This document shows, in pieces, positions 26,156 to 33,936 of a stretch of DNA of 64,000 bases. Every line of letters begins with the position of its first letter. The stretch's first letter is position 1. The translations under genes and the position numbers were made by a program. Source of the DNA: Luteolibacter rhizosphaerae (GTDB lineage Bacteria > Verrucomicrobiota > Verrucomicrobiia > Verrucomicrobiales > Akkermansiaceae); contig NZ_JAPDDR010000009.1 of assembly GCF_025950095.1 (NCBI RefSeq), positions 186,001-250,000 of the forward strand, written 5' to 3'. The notes beneath the pieces were generated by a model that was given only the letters and a program-made list of their open reading frames with translations, had not been told where the DNA came from and ran no database searches.

Positions 26156-27241
26156 ATGCCGACGGTGCACGTTGATTTGGGTGAGCGCTCCTATGAGGTT
26201 CTGGTGGAAACCGGTCTCTTGGCGCGCGCCGGTGAAACCATCGCCCGAGCGGGCCTGAAGGGACGTGCCGCCATCGTTTCCGACGAGACCGTCGCCAAGT
26301 ACCACGCGGAGGCCCTGCAAGCCTCGCTCCAAGCCGTCGGCTTCAACCCCACCCTTCATCTCGTCCCCGCAGGCGAAGCCTCCAAGTCGATGTCGCGGGC
26401 GGAAGAGGTCTGCTCCTCACTCGCAGCCGCCGGTCACGATCGTCGCTCCTTCGTCGTCGCTCTCGGTGGCGGCGTGGTCGGCGATCTCGCGGGCTTCGTC
26501 GCCTCGGTCTTCTATCGCGGCATCCCCTTCGTTCAGGTTCCGACCACCATCGTCGCCCAAGTCGACTCGTCGGTGGGTGGCAAGACCGGCGTGAATCTCG
26601 CGGAGGGAAAAAATCTGTTAGGCGCATTTCACCAGCCCAAGCTCGTGATCGTGGACCCATCGGTCCTCGCCACACTCCCCGCCCGCGAGTACCACGAGGG
26701 CTTTGCCGAGGTCATCAAGCACGCCGCCATCCGCGATGCCGCCATGCTCGCGGAGATCGCGAAGCTCGACCCCGCCACACGCGACGTGCCCGCCGATCTC
26801 ATCGCTCGCAACATCGCCATCAAGGCCCGCATCGTCGAAGCCGACGAACACGAGACCAAAGGCATCCGAGCCCTCCTGAACTTCGGCCACACCATCGGCC
26901 ACGGTATCGAGGCCGCCGTACCCTATGGCGAGATGCTCCATGGCGAGGCCATCGGCCTCGGCCTCCGCGCGGCCCTCCTCCTTTCGGAGAAGCACTCCGG
27001 CCTTTCTCCCTCCGCCAGCAAGTCGATCCTCGACCTGCTCGCGCACTTCCACCTCCCCCTCGTGCTTGATCCCGCCATCACCACCGGGCGGGTTCTTCAC
27101 AAGCTTGGCCGCGATAAGAAGTTCGAGGCCGGCAAGGTCCGCTTCGTCCTCCTCCGCGATGCCGGCGATGCCTTCGTCAGCGATGCCGTCACCACGTCCG
27201 ATATGGAGGCAGCCATCGAGCACCTGCGCATGCCTCGCTGA
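26156..27241 (+). CDS. aroB: 3-dehydroquinate synthase
   Basis: AroB converts DAHP to 3-dehydroquinate in the shikimate pathway using NAD+ and a divalent metal. The 361-residue product from ATG 26156 has PAGEASKSM, the nucleotide-binding VVALGGGVVGDLAGFVASVF, QVPTTIVAQVDSSVGGKTGVN, the metal ligands in EVIKHA and the HTIGHGIE/MLHGEA histidines, all at normal spacing. Upstream in-frame ATGs at 26120 and 26144 give longer N-termini without family similarity. It is the last plus-strand gene before a convergent minus-strand operon and may be read from the lipid operon or from its own promoter in the 61-base gap. Confidence 0.96.
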   Translation: MPTVHVDLGERSYEVLVETGLLARAGETIARAGLKGRAAIVSDETVAKYHAEALQASLQAVGFNPTLHLVPAGEASKSMSRAEEVCSSLAAAGHDRRSFVVALGGGVVGDLAGFVASVFYRGIPFVQVPTTIVAQVDSSVGGKTGVNLAEGKNLLGAFHQPKLVIVDPSVLATLPAREYHEGFAEVIKHAAIRDAAMLAEIAKLDPATRDVPADLIARNIAIKARIVEADEHETKGIRALLNFGHTIGHGIEAAVPYGEMLHGEAIGLGLRAALLLSEKHSGLSPSASKSILDLLAHFHLPLVLDPAITTGRVLHKLGRDKKFEAGKVRFVLLRDAGDAFVSDAVTTSDMEAAIEHLRMPR

Positions 27242-27243
27242 CC

Positions 27244-27287
27244 CGCTCCAAAAGAAAAGGGCCGCTCGCAGCAAGCGAGCAGCCCTT
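27244..27287 (-). terminator. Intrinsic terminator between aroB and the pseudopilin operon
   Basis: A 13-bp stem (AAGGGC-GCTCGC type arms at 27257-27269 and 27275-27287, loop AGCAA) is followed on the minus strand by TTCTTTT. Read on the minus strand the single C-A mismatch becomes a U-G pair, so the full stem forms. It lies about 25 bases after the stop of the minus-strand pseudopilin gene. It may also stop aroB transcription from the other side, although no U-run follows in that direction. Confidence 0.8.
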
Positions 27288-27312
27288 GAGATGCTATGAC
27301 ACGGAAACCGGA

Positions 27313-28254
27313 TCACATCCCCGGCAGCTCCACCGTGCGGGAATATTGGAAGGACTCCGCCGCAAGAATCTTCTCACGGGCTGCGTCCGGCAGTTGCTGG
27401 TTGTTGAGACGGATCACGGCCGAATCGGAGAGAACGGTCACACCGATCTCCACTCCGGTCAGTCGGCCAGCCTTGAGCTCGTCTTCCGTGACGCTGGGCT
27501 TCAGCGCGCTGCCGGAGGCATCGGTCACGATGCCATTGCCGCGCAGGCGCATCTCCTTGCCGGCACCGTTCTCGCCGAGGGTCACGCGGACCGGAACGGT
27601 CGTGGTGGTCCCACCCGTTTGCTGCTGGGTCACTTCCACTTGGAAGGTCAGCGTGAACTGATAGATATTCTCGCAGACGAAGTTCTCGGGCTCCTTGATC
27701 TTGTCGTCCTTGCTCGAGAAGGCGTCATCCAGATCGGCTTGGCCGAGCAGATCGTCGAAGGTCTCTTTCGGATCGACCAGATAACGGTAGAAGACGAAGG
27801 TCGAGGAGTCGCCCTCGGCTTCTTCCTCACCCGTCACCGGATCTTGATACTCGAGCTTGTAGGCCACACAGGATACATCGCCGCCCAGATCGGAAGCAGT
27901 GCCGATCTGGCCGAGATAGCGGTCGGTGGCAGCCGTGAAGAAGATCAGGTCAGCCGCATTCGAACTCTGGTTGGCAGAGGGACCCGGCAGGTTATCCGCC
28001 ACCTTCGCGTAGAGCCACTCGAAGTTGTTACCGCGGCGCGAAACGAGGGACTCGAAGTCCTTCGCCATGGTGTCGAGCATCGACTTCGCCTGACGGGACG
28101 CACGGATCTCGGAGCGGCCACGCTGCCACGAATCCAGTGCAATGCCGGTGATGGATACCAGCACGGTGACGATGACCGTCGTGATGGCCATCGCGACCAT
28201 CAGCTCGATCAGCGTGAAGCCACCGCTGTGTTTGGAAGTTTTCGGGGTTTTCAT
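27313..28254 (-). CDS. Type II pseudopilin, GspJ-like
   Basis: The 313-residue product has a prepilin leader ending in Gly before GFTLIELMVAMAITTVIVTVL, the class III methylation motif with Glu5 and a hydrophobic N-terminal helix. Its large globular part suits a minor pseudopilin of the GspJ type that caps a pseudopilus. It includes a flexible acidic loop (TGEEEAEGDSS) and a segment with QQQTGGTTTTVPV. It is the last of three pseudopilin genes on the minus strand, 22 bases after the GspI/V-like gene. No prepilin peptidase, ATPase or secretin gene is nearby. A terminator follows. Confidence 0.85.
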   Translation of the reverse strand: MKTPKTSKHSGGFTLIELMVAMAITTVIVTVLVSITGIALDSWQRGRSEIRASRQAKSMLDTMAKDFESLVSRRGNNFEWLYAKVADNLPGPSANQSSNAADLIFFTAATDRYLGQIGTASDLGGDVSCVAYKLEYQDPVTGEEEAEGDSSTFVFYRYLVDPKETFDDLLGQADLDDAFSSKDDKIKEPENFVCENIYQFTLTFQVEVTQQQTGGTTTTVPVRVTLGENGAGKEMRLRGNGIVTDASGSALKPSVTEDELKAGRLTGVEIGVTVLSDSAVIRLNNQQLPDAAREKILAAESFQYSRTVELPGM

Positions 28255-28276
28255 TGAGGGCAGGTTCTAGCCGCAA

Positions 28277-28999
28277 TCAGCGGCGGACGGCGAGATTTCG
28301 TGTGAAGACGGGCTTCGTAAGGTTCTCCGGGTTGAACTTGCCACCGGGCCTCACGTAGTTGGGGTCACTGTTCGGCACGATGAAGAATTCGGCCGCGAAC
28401 GCAATCACAGCCTCCACGTAGGCGTCGGAGCCCGTGCCGCCCAGGCTTTCATCGGTCCCGTTCGGATCATTGTTGATGCCTTCGTCTTCACGCTTCACGA
28501 GCTGGCCGTTGGCAAACTCGAGTTGGGTCAGCTTCGTCGTGAAGATCCGGCCATCGAGAGCCTCCAAGTCTTCCAAGAAAAGCGGATCGTCGCGCTTGCG
28601 CACCGAAGGCTGGACAATGAAATCCTTGCCGGCGACTCCACCGCCCTGGGTAAACGGCTCCATCGAACCGTCTTCGCGGATCTCGTTCGGCGTGCCGCGA
28701 TACTGGTAGAGGAAAATGGATGCGTCGGCGTCCGAGGAGGCTTCTTCAATCCATTGGTAGGCCTTGTCGAAGCCGGTCTTATACTCCGTGGTCGTGCCGG
28801 GGCGCAGGGTCACCAGCTCGCGCTCCAAGGCGGCGGCAAGACGGTCGGCCTCCTGCACGCTGATGGCCTTGCGCAGACCGGTGGTGGCAGGACCGAAGAC
28901 GGCAAGGAACGCCGTGAGGAGCAGGGCCAGCACGCCAATGGCGATGACCGTCTCCATCAGGGTGAAGCCGCGTCGCATGCGGTTGAAAGTGGACTTCAT
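28277..28999 (-). CDS. Type II pseudopilin, GspI/PilV-like
   Basis: The 240-residue product carries a basic leader (MKSTFNRMRR) followed by the prepilin motif GFTLMETVIAIGVLALLLTA. This is the variant FTLMETV typical of GspI/PilV minor pilins, with the conserved Glu5. The globular part is soluble and of unknown fold (YQYRGTPNEIREDG, VQPSVRKRDDPLFLEDL). It starts at ATG 28999, 8 bases after the stop of the GspH-like gene, and precedes the GspJ-like gene. The three probably form one minus-strand transcript making the tip complex of a pseudopilus. No assembly machinery is in the window. Confidence 0.85.
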   Translation of the reverse strand: MKSTFNRMRRGFTLMETVIAIGVLALLLTAFLAVFGPATTGLRKAISVQEADRLAAALERELVTLRPGTTTEYKTGFDKAYQWIEEASSDADASIFLYQYRGTPNEIREDGSMEPFTQGGGVAGKDFIVQPSVRKRDDPLFLEDLEALDGRIFTTKLTQLEFANGQLVKREDEGINNDPNGTDESLGGTGSDAYVEAVIAFAAEFFIVPNSDPNYVRPGGKFNPENLTKPVFTRNLAVRR

Positions 29000-29007
29000 G
29001 TGCGGGA

Positions 29008-29676
29008 TCAGAATTCGTTGACTGTTGAAGGGATGCCGATCTGGTCGGGACCGCGGAAGAGCGAGGTGCGCCCGTTACGCCAGACCACGAAACCACCGAA
29101 ATCACGTTTGCCATCAGCCGTGGCACGCGGGTCTTGCCCCTGCGGGCGGACCCCGGAACCCATCACGAAGCTCGCTCCCGGCGTCGTGCAGATGCCTTCG
29201 GAGTTGAACTCGTAGTAGAGATAGTTTCCGTCGAAAGCGGTTTTGCCGAATTCGAAGCTGTCCTCCTCGATGTCGCCACCGCCACCTTCGTGCTCGCGCT
29301 TGCTATACTCCTTGCTGAAGAAGATCCGCTCGGGAAGCGTCAGGGCACGGCTGGAAAGCGCCCACTTCTCGGTAGGCTCCCCTTCCTCGTCCAGTTCCTG
29401 ATAAGCGACCAGCAGGCGGCGCAGATAGTTTTCTTCGTCTTGCGGGTCGTTTACATCGACTAGGACACGGGACTTCGTGCCCTTGCCCACTGCGATGGCT
29501 CGCGCTTCGTCAAAGAGGGCTTCCGAGGTCGCTACGGCGGCACCGATGCCATTCCCGCCGGAAATCCCCCGCAGGCCAACGGCCCCGAGGGTAAGCAGCA
29601 TGGAAATGATCAGGATGACCACGAGCAACTCGATCAGGCTGAAGCCTGCGAGGTGGCGTTTTTGTGACGGGATCAT
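29008..29676 (-). CDS. Type II pseudopilin, GspH-like
   Basis: From ATG 29676 the 222-residue product has the leader MIPSQKRHLAG and the cleavage/methylation motif GFSLIELLVVILIISMLLTL with Glu5. The globular domain includes FDEARAIAVGKGTKSRVLVD, typical of GspH/FimT minor pilins. The frame is open further upstream, but only the 29676 start places the leader properly. It is the first gene of the three-pseudopilin operon and has a reasonable promoter match 22 bases before its start. The C-terminal part (KRDFGGFVVWRNGRTSLFRG) ends shortly before the GspI-like gene. Confidence 0.86.
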   Translation of the reverse strand: MIPSQKRHLAGFSLIELLVVILIISMLLTLGAVGLRGISGGNGIGAAVATSEALFDEARAIAVGKGTKSRVLVDVNDPQDEENYLRRLLVAYQELDEEGEPTEKWALSSRALTLPERIFFSKEYSKREHEGGGGDIEEDSFEFGKTAFDGNYLYYEFNSEGICTTPGASFVMGSGVRPQGQDPRATADGKRDFGGFVVWRNGRTSLFRGPDQIGIPSTVNEF

Positions 29677-29697
29677 GACGGGGTTTTGGTTTATGAA

Positions 29698-29726
29698 TTT
29701 ATGGTCCTGCCTGTGCCGCGATGCAA
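29698..29726 (-). promoter_or_regulatory. Sigma-70-like promoter of the pseudopilin operon
   Basis: On the minus strand TTGCAT (29726-29721) and CATAAA (29703-29698) are separated by exactly 17 bases, in an AT-rich patch 22 bases upstream of the GspH-like ATG. This is the best promoter match seen in the window but is unconfirmed. Confidence 0.5.
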
Positions 29727-29767
29727 GCGAGAATGTGTTTACATCGCAATTACCGGCAATTTCCTGA

Positions 29768-30769
29768 TTACGATTCGTATCGGCCTTTCCGGGGCCCGGA
29801 CATCCATGCCCAAGCCGAACGAACCATATCGCGGACGTCCTTGTGCTCTGCCTCCCAACCAAGGTTTTCCTTGGCAAAAGTCGGATCCGCAAGCAGTTGC
29901 GGCGGATCGCCCGCACGTCTCGGGCTGTATTTCACCGGAACCTGACGCCCCGTGACTTCCTCCGTGGCAGTGATGATCTCCTTCACGGAGACCCCCACCC
30001 CGGTGCCGAGGTTGCAGGCCAAAGAATCTCCTCCGGCACTCAGGTGACCGATCGCCTTCGCGTGGGCCGAGGCCAGATCGTTCACGTGAATGTAATCGCG
30101 GATGCAGGTGCCGTCCGGCGTCGGATAGTCGGTGCCGAAGACGTCGAGATGAGAGATTTCTCCGGTCACGGCCATCAGCACGCGCGGAATCAGGTGGGTT
30201 TCCGGATTGTGATCTTCGCCGATCTTCCCGTCCTCGGACGAGCCGCTGGCGTTGAAATAGCGCAGCGCCACAGTTTTCAGGCCCCAGGCCGTGTCGCAAT
30301 CCTTCAGCACCCATTCCAGCATCAGCTTGCTGCGGCCGTAGGGATTGATCGGATTTTGCGGATTGCTCTCCACGATCGGGATGCTCTCCGGCACCCCGTA
30401 GGTCGCGCAGGTGGAGGAGAAGACGAAGTTCTTGCAGCCCTTCTCCTGCATCACCTCCAGCAGGGCCAGCGGTTCCGCGGTGTTGTTGCGGTAGTACTTC
30501 AGCGGGTTGGTCACGGACTCGCCGACGTAGGCGTAGGCTGCGAAATGCACCACCGCACCGAAGCCGTATTGATCGAAAAGCTTCGAAATCAGCGCCTTGT
30601 CTCCGATATCGCCGACCACCAATTCCACCCCTGCATCCACGATCGCATCGCGATGACCAAAGACCAGATTGTCCAGCACCACCACCTTGTATCCTTGGGC
30701 GGCGAGAAAACGAACGGTGTGCGATCCGATATAACCGGCTCCGCCGGTGACGAGTACAGGCAAACTCAT
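29768..30769 (-). CDS. galE: UDP-glucose 4-epimerase
   Basis: GalE interconverts UDP-glucose and UDP-galactose (or the N-acetyl forms) for envelope polysaccharide synthesis. The 333-residue product from ATG 30769 has the NAD-binding VTGGAGYIGSHTVRFL, the Ser/Thr catalytic region FSSTCATYG, the YxxxK pair in NPYGRSKLMLEW, RYFNASGS and GTCIRDYIHVNDLA. The frame continues open for more than 1 kb upstream, antisense to the lipoprotein gene, but that extension is not GalE-like. It is divergent from the lipoprotein gene across 213 bases and lies 91 bases upstream of the pseudopilin start on the same strand. Confidence 0.96.
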   Translation of the reverse strand: MSLPVLVTGGAGYIGSHTVRFLAAQGYKVVVLDNLVFGHRDAIVDAGVELVVGDIGDKALISKLFDQYGFGAVVHFAAYAYVGESVTNPLKYYRNNTAEPLALLEVMQEKGCKNFVFSSTCATYGVPESIPIVESNPQNPINPYGRSKLMLEWVLKDCDTAWGLKTVALRYFNASGSSEDGKIGEDHNPETHLIPRVLMAVTGEISHLDVFGTDYPTPDGTCIRDYIHVNDLASAHAKAIGHLSAGGDSLACNLGTGVGVSVKEIITATEEVTGRQVPVKYSPRRAGDPPQLLADPTFAKENLGWEAEHKDVRDMVRSAWAWMSGPRKGRYES

Positions 30770-30982
30770 GAAATCAGGTTGGGGCAGCGTGATGCCGGGA
30801 GAAAACGGATTTGGTGGGGCCGTGTCAACGGCAGGGATGCCGGAACCTAAGGTCTGGCGTGGACCGGAGGTAATCCATGGCTCGTCACGACATGGGACAA
30901 GAAGGAGCCGGTGGGATCCAAGCCGCCGCTGGACTTCATGGGAAACGGTTGAATAATCCTCTCTAGCAACCGTCACATCGCC

Positions 30983-31885
30983 ATGATCCGGACAAAACGT
31001 TGGATTCAAGCTGCCGCACTCGCAGCCCTCACTCTCGGAGCCACTTCCTGCTACTATGATCCCTATTACGGAGGGGGTGGTGGCGGCTACGCTGGCGGCG
31101 GATATTACTCCGGCGGCGGAGGCGGAATCAGCACCACCTTCGTTTACACCAGCAATGATCGCTGGCTCTACGACCCGCTCGTCTATTGCTACTACGACCG
31201 CTATCGCGGCTGCTACTACGATCCCTACCTCTACGGCTACTACCCTGCTGGCTACTGCCCGCGCCCGCTCTACGGTGCCTACCACCCGCACGGCTGGCGC
31301 CCGGGCCATGGCACTCTGGCTCCGCCCACCGGTTTCCGGGACCGCTTCCTGAGCAACTACCAGAACCGGGTCCAGCAGTTGAAGGACCGGAACTACCGCT
31401 GGGCGAACAATGTCCGCGAGCAGAACGACCGCGCTGCCGATGCCCTTCGCAACCAGCGCGCCCGCGCCGCTGCGAAGTTCAAGGACGCCCAGTATTACCA
31501 GAAGGAGCGGAACCAGAACATGCGCGCCAACCAGGCCCAGCGCATGGATAACCTCCGCGACCGCCAGCAGCAGTTCAACCAGAACGCATGGGGCCGCCCC
31601 CAACCGCAGCAGCAGCCGCGACAACAGCAGCTTCGCCAACAGCCGAACCCGCAGCGTGGCTATCCACAGCAGCGCCAGCAGATCCAGCGGCAGCAGAGGA
31701 ATCCCTATGACCAACCGGTGAACACCGCTGGCCGCAATCCGGGAGCCGGTCGCGCTGCCGCTCAGCAGGCACAACGCGAGGCTGCCATGCAGCAACGCGC
31801 TGCCCGCCAACCGCAGCCTCAGCAGCAAGGCGGCGGCGGCGGACGCCAGAGGCAGATCGAGCAGCGCCAGCGCGGCGGCTTCTGA
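30983..31885 (+). CDS. Low-complexity Tyr/Gly/Gln-rich lipoprotein
   Basis: The 300-residue product has a lipoprotein signal peptide with the lipobox LGATSC and acylated Cys23. A Tyr/Gly-rich section follows (YYDPYYGGGGGG, YYSGGGGG), then an aromatic, Cys-containing section (CYYDRYRGCYYDPYLYGYYP) and a predicted helical stretch (about 128-205, RFLSNYQNRVQQLKDRNYRW). A Gln/Arg/Pro-rich tail has many QQ repeats. Composition suggests a surface or periplasmic structural protein anchored in the outer membrane. I know no named family. It stands alone between divergent galE and the convergent rhomboid gene. Confidence 0.8.
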   Translation: MIRTKRWIQAAALAALTLGATSCYYDPYYGGGGGGYAGGGYYSGGGGGISTTFVYTSNDRWLYDPLVYCYYDRYRGCYYDPYLYGYYPAGYCPRPLYGAYHPHGWRPGHGTLAPPTGFRDRFLSNYQNRVQQLKDRNYRWANNVREQNDRAADALRNQRARAAAKFKDAQYYQKERNQNMRANQAQRMDNLRDRQQQFNQNAWGRPQPQQQPRQQQLRQQPNPQRGYPQQRQQIQRQQRNPYDQPVNTAGRNPGAGRAAAQQAQREAAMQQRAARQPQPQQQGGGGGRQRQIEQRQRGGF

Positions 31886-31947
31886 TCCTGCCGGATATCA
31901 ATTCACGGGGCTCGTTCGCCATGCGCGGACGGGCCCTTCTCTTTTTC

Positions 31948-32625
31948 CTAAGACGCTCCTTCGCGACGCTCCCTTTCCCTCATCAGATCTTCCTTGGTCA
32001 ACCGCGGGCCCAAGCTCTTTCGCCCCAAATACCAGCCCGCCGCTGCTCCGCCCAGATGACATCCGCTACCGATTTTCTCCAAACCCGATCCCGGCAGCAT
32101 CCAAGCGGCAGCAAGGATCCCGGCCTCGGCAATGAATATTCCGATAGCCAGATTCCGCCCCTTTAGTCGAACAGGCCACATTCGGTCGTCGGCATGGATG
32201 GTGAGCAGCCAGAACATCGCCGCGAAAAGTCCGCCCGAAGCACCGATCAGCGGAAACGGAACGGATGACGAGAGCATTTGCAGGACCGCCCCGCCGAGAA
32301 CTCCTGCACCTAGTGTTTTCAGAAGGATCCTTGCGCCGCCGATCCGTTCTACTCGCCCCCCTACCATCATCAGGCAAATCAGGTTCAGCGCCAGATGCCA
32401 CCAATAGGTCCACCATGGACCATGAACCAGCGCGTGGGTGAATGGCTGCCACAGTCTGCCAGCGAGAATTCCATCCCAGGATAGCCCGAAGATGTCGTAG
32501 ATCCAGTCGGGCTGTCCCGCGACCGTCACTCCGGCTTGAACCGCGATAAGCACAAGAGCCAAATATCGGGTCACCAGTTCGCCAAGCAGATCCCTGCCCA
32601 TGCGTTGCCAGCGGCTCCTTTCCAT
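31948..32625 (-). CDS. Rhomboid-family intramembrane serine protease
   Basis: The 225-residue product has about six membrane segments and the rhomboid catalytic dyad, with Ser130 in LIGASGGLFAAMFW and His190 in GSGCHLGGAAAGWYLG. Further rhomboid features are HLALN (77-81) and WQPFTHALVH. Rhomboids cleave transmembrane substrates; the substrate here is not known. The start is ATG 32625; a second in-frame ATG eight codons later is possible. It lies 67 bases downstream of nuoC on the same strand and converges on the lipoprotein gene, with 62 bases between stops. Confidence 0.9.
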   Translation of the reverse strand: MERSRWQRMGRDLLGELVTRYLALVLIAVQAGVTVAGQPDWIYDIFGLSWDGILAGRLWQPFTHALVHGPWWTYWWHLALNLICLMMVGGRVERIGGARILLKTLGAGVLGGAVLQMLSSSVPFPLIGASGGLFAAMFWLLTIHADDRMWPVRLKGRNLAIGIFIAEAGILAAAWMLPGSGLEKIGSGCHLGGAAAGWYLGRKSLGPRLTKEDLMRERERREGAS

Positions 32626-32692
32626 TGCCGCAGTCTTTCTATCGGTAAGAGCTGCTCCAAGCAGGAAACGATCCCACCACTCCAGCTTCGCC

Positions 32693-33262
32693 TTACTTCA
32701 CCACGCGGGCGCGCGGCTCGCGCTTCACCACATCGCTCGTGCCCGGGGAGGTCACGAAGGGGCCGCCCTCAAGCGGGGCGATACCGGTGAACGCCACATC
32801 CGGCATCTCGCTCGGACGACCGGCCAGCGGGAAATCCTTGCGCAGCGGGTAGAAGGGATAGCCCTCCCACATCAGGATCCGGCGCAGATCGGGGTGACCG
32901 CTGAAGCGGATGCCCATCATGTCGTAGACCTCGCGCTCGTGCCAATCGGCACCGAGCCAGATGTCCGTCGCCGTGGGCACTTCCTCGTCCTCGGAGACCT
33001 TGGACTTCACCCGCAGGTGCTTGGAGTCGTCCACCGTCACCAGCTCGTAAACCATCTCGAAGCGCGGCTCCTCACCGAAGTGGTCGAGGCTGGAGATGTC
33101 GATGATCATCTCATAGCCAAGGTCCGTCTTCGCGGTGGCCAGCAGATCATGCAGCACGCCGAGCTTCACCGAGATGGTGTGCTCGCCGCGGAACTCCTTG
33201 GTCCCGACGACATCCGCGCCGAACTTGGCGGACAAGGTTTCGATATCCTGGGCGGCGGACAT
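32693..33262 (-). CDS. nuoC: NADH-quinone oxidoreductase subunit C
   Basis: NuoC is part of the peripheral arm of respiratory complex I, helping hold the quinone-reaction module. The 189-residue product has SSLDHFGEEPRFEMVYELV, the family signature ADWHEREVYDMMGIRFSGHP and DLRRILMWEGYPFYPLRKDFP, all at normal length. It starts 9 bases after nuoB, so the two are co-transcribed. No nuoD or other complex I gene follows; the rhomboid gene does. The remaining subunits must be encoded elsewhere. The C-terminus (about 150-189) is a longer unstructured tail than in E. coli. Confidence 0.96.
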   Translation of the reverse strand: MSAAQDIETLSAKFGADVVGTKEFRGEHTISVKLGVLHDLLATAKTDLGYEMIIDISSLDHFGEEPRFEMVYELVTVDDSKHLRVKSKVSEDEEVPTATDIWLGADWHEREVYDMMGIRFSGHPDLRRILMWEGYPFYPLRKDFPLAGRPSEMPDVAFTGIAPLEGGPFVTSPGTSDVVKREPRARVVK

Positions 33263-33271
33263 GGGAAAATA

Positions 33272-33808
33272 TCAGGCGAGGTCTTCGATGAACTCCTTCT
33301 TCTGATTCTGCAGGGCCGGATCGGCTTCGATCTTGGCCTGAAGCTTCATCAGCCCCTCGATCAGGGCCTCGGGCCGCGGCGGGCAGCCGGAAATATAAAC
33401 GTCCACCGGGATCAGGCGGTCGATCCCCTGCAGCACTGCGTAAGAGCGATACATGCCGCCGGAAGAAGCACAGGCACCCATCGCGATGCACCACTTCGGC
33501 TCCGGCATCTGGTCCCAGATCCGCTTCACCGCCAGCGCCATCTTGTAGGTCACCGTGCCGGCCACGATCATCACGTCGGCCTGGCGGGGCGAGAAACGCA
33601 TCACCTCGGCGCCGAAACGGCTGAGGTCGAAGCGGCTGCAAGCGGCGGCCATCATCTCGATCGCGCAGCAGGCGAGTCCCATCGGCATCGGCCACATGGA
33701 GTTCTTGCGCATCCAGTTCATCGCCGCGTCCACGCGGGTGAAGATGATGTTGCCCTCGATCTTTGAATCGTAGGCGGCGTGGGCGGTCTGGGTGGAATCG
33801 CTGACCAT
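33272..33808 (-). CDS. nuoB: NADH-quinone oxidoreductase subunit B
   Basis: NuoB carries the terminal iron-sulfur cluster N2 that passes electrons to quinone in complex I. The 178-residue product contains the tandem cysteines of the cluster ([10 protein letters not shown]), the third cysteine in [11 protein letters not shown] and the fourth in [31 protein letters not shown] is also conserved. The start is ATG 33808. nuoC follows after 9 bases, but nuoA does not precede it; the upstream 128 bases lead to a divergent peptidase-like gene. The pair therefore forms a small separate complex I locus. Confidence 0.97.
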   Translation of the reverse strand: MVSDSTQTAHAAYDSKIEGNIIFTRVDAAMNWMRKNSMWPMPMGLACCAIEMMAAACSRFDLSRFGAEVMRFSPRQADVMIVAGTVTYKMALAVKRIWDQMPEPKWCIAMGACASSGGMYRSYAVLQGIDRLIPVDVYISGCPPRPEALIEGLMKLQAKIEADPALQNQKKEFIEDLA

Positions 33809-33936
33809 AAGGCTGCGGCGGGACGATGCCCCTCCCCCGCCCCGCTCTCAAGCCCCGTTTGTGAAATTTTTCACAAGCGCCCCAGGCCGGTGCGCTCAAG
33901 CCTTGCGGCGAGCCCCGGTTTACGCTGGGCTCCCGG

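Noticed and set aside
29768-31828. galE frame extended upstream to 686 codons across the lipoprotein gene
   Set aside because: The extension is antisense to a lipoprotein with a clear lipobox and is low-complexity; GalE starts properly at 30769.
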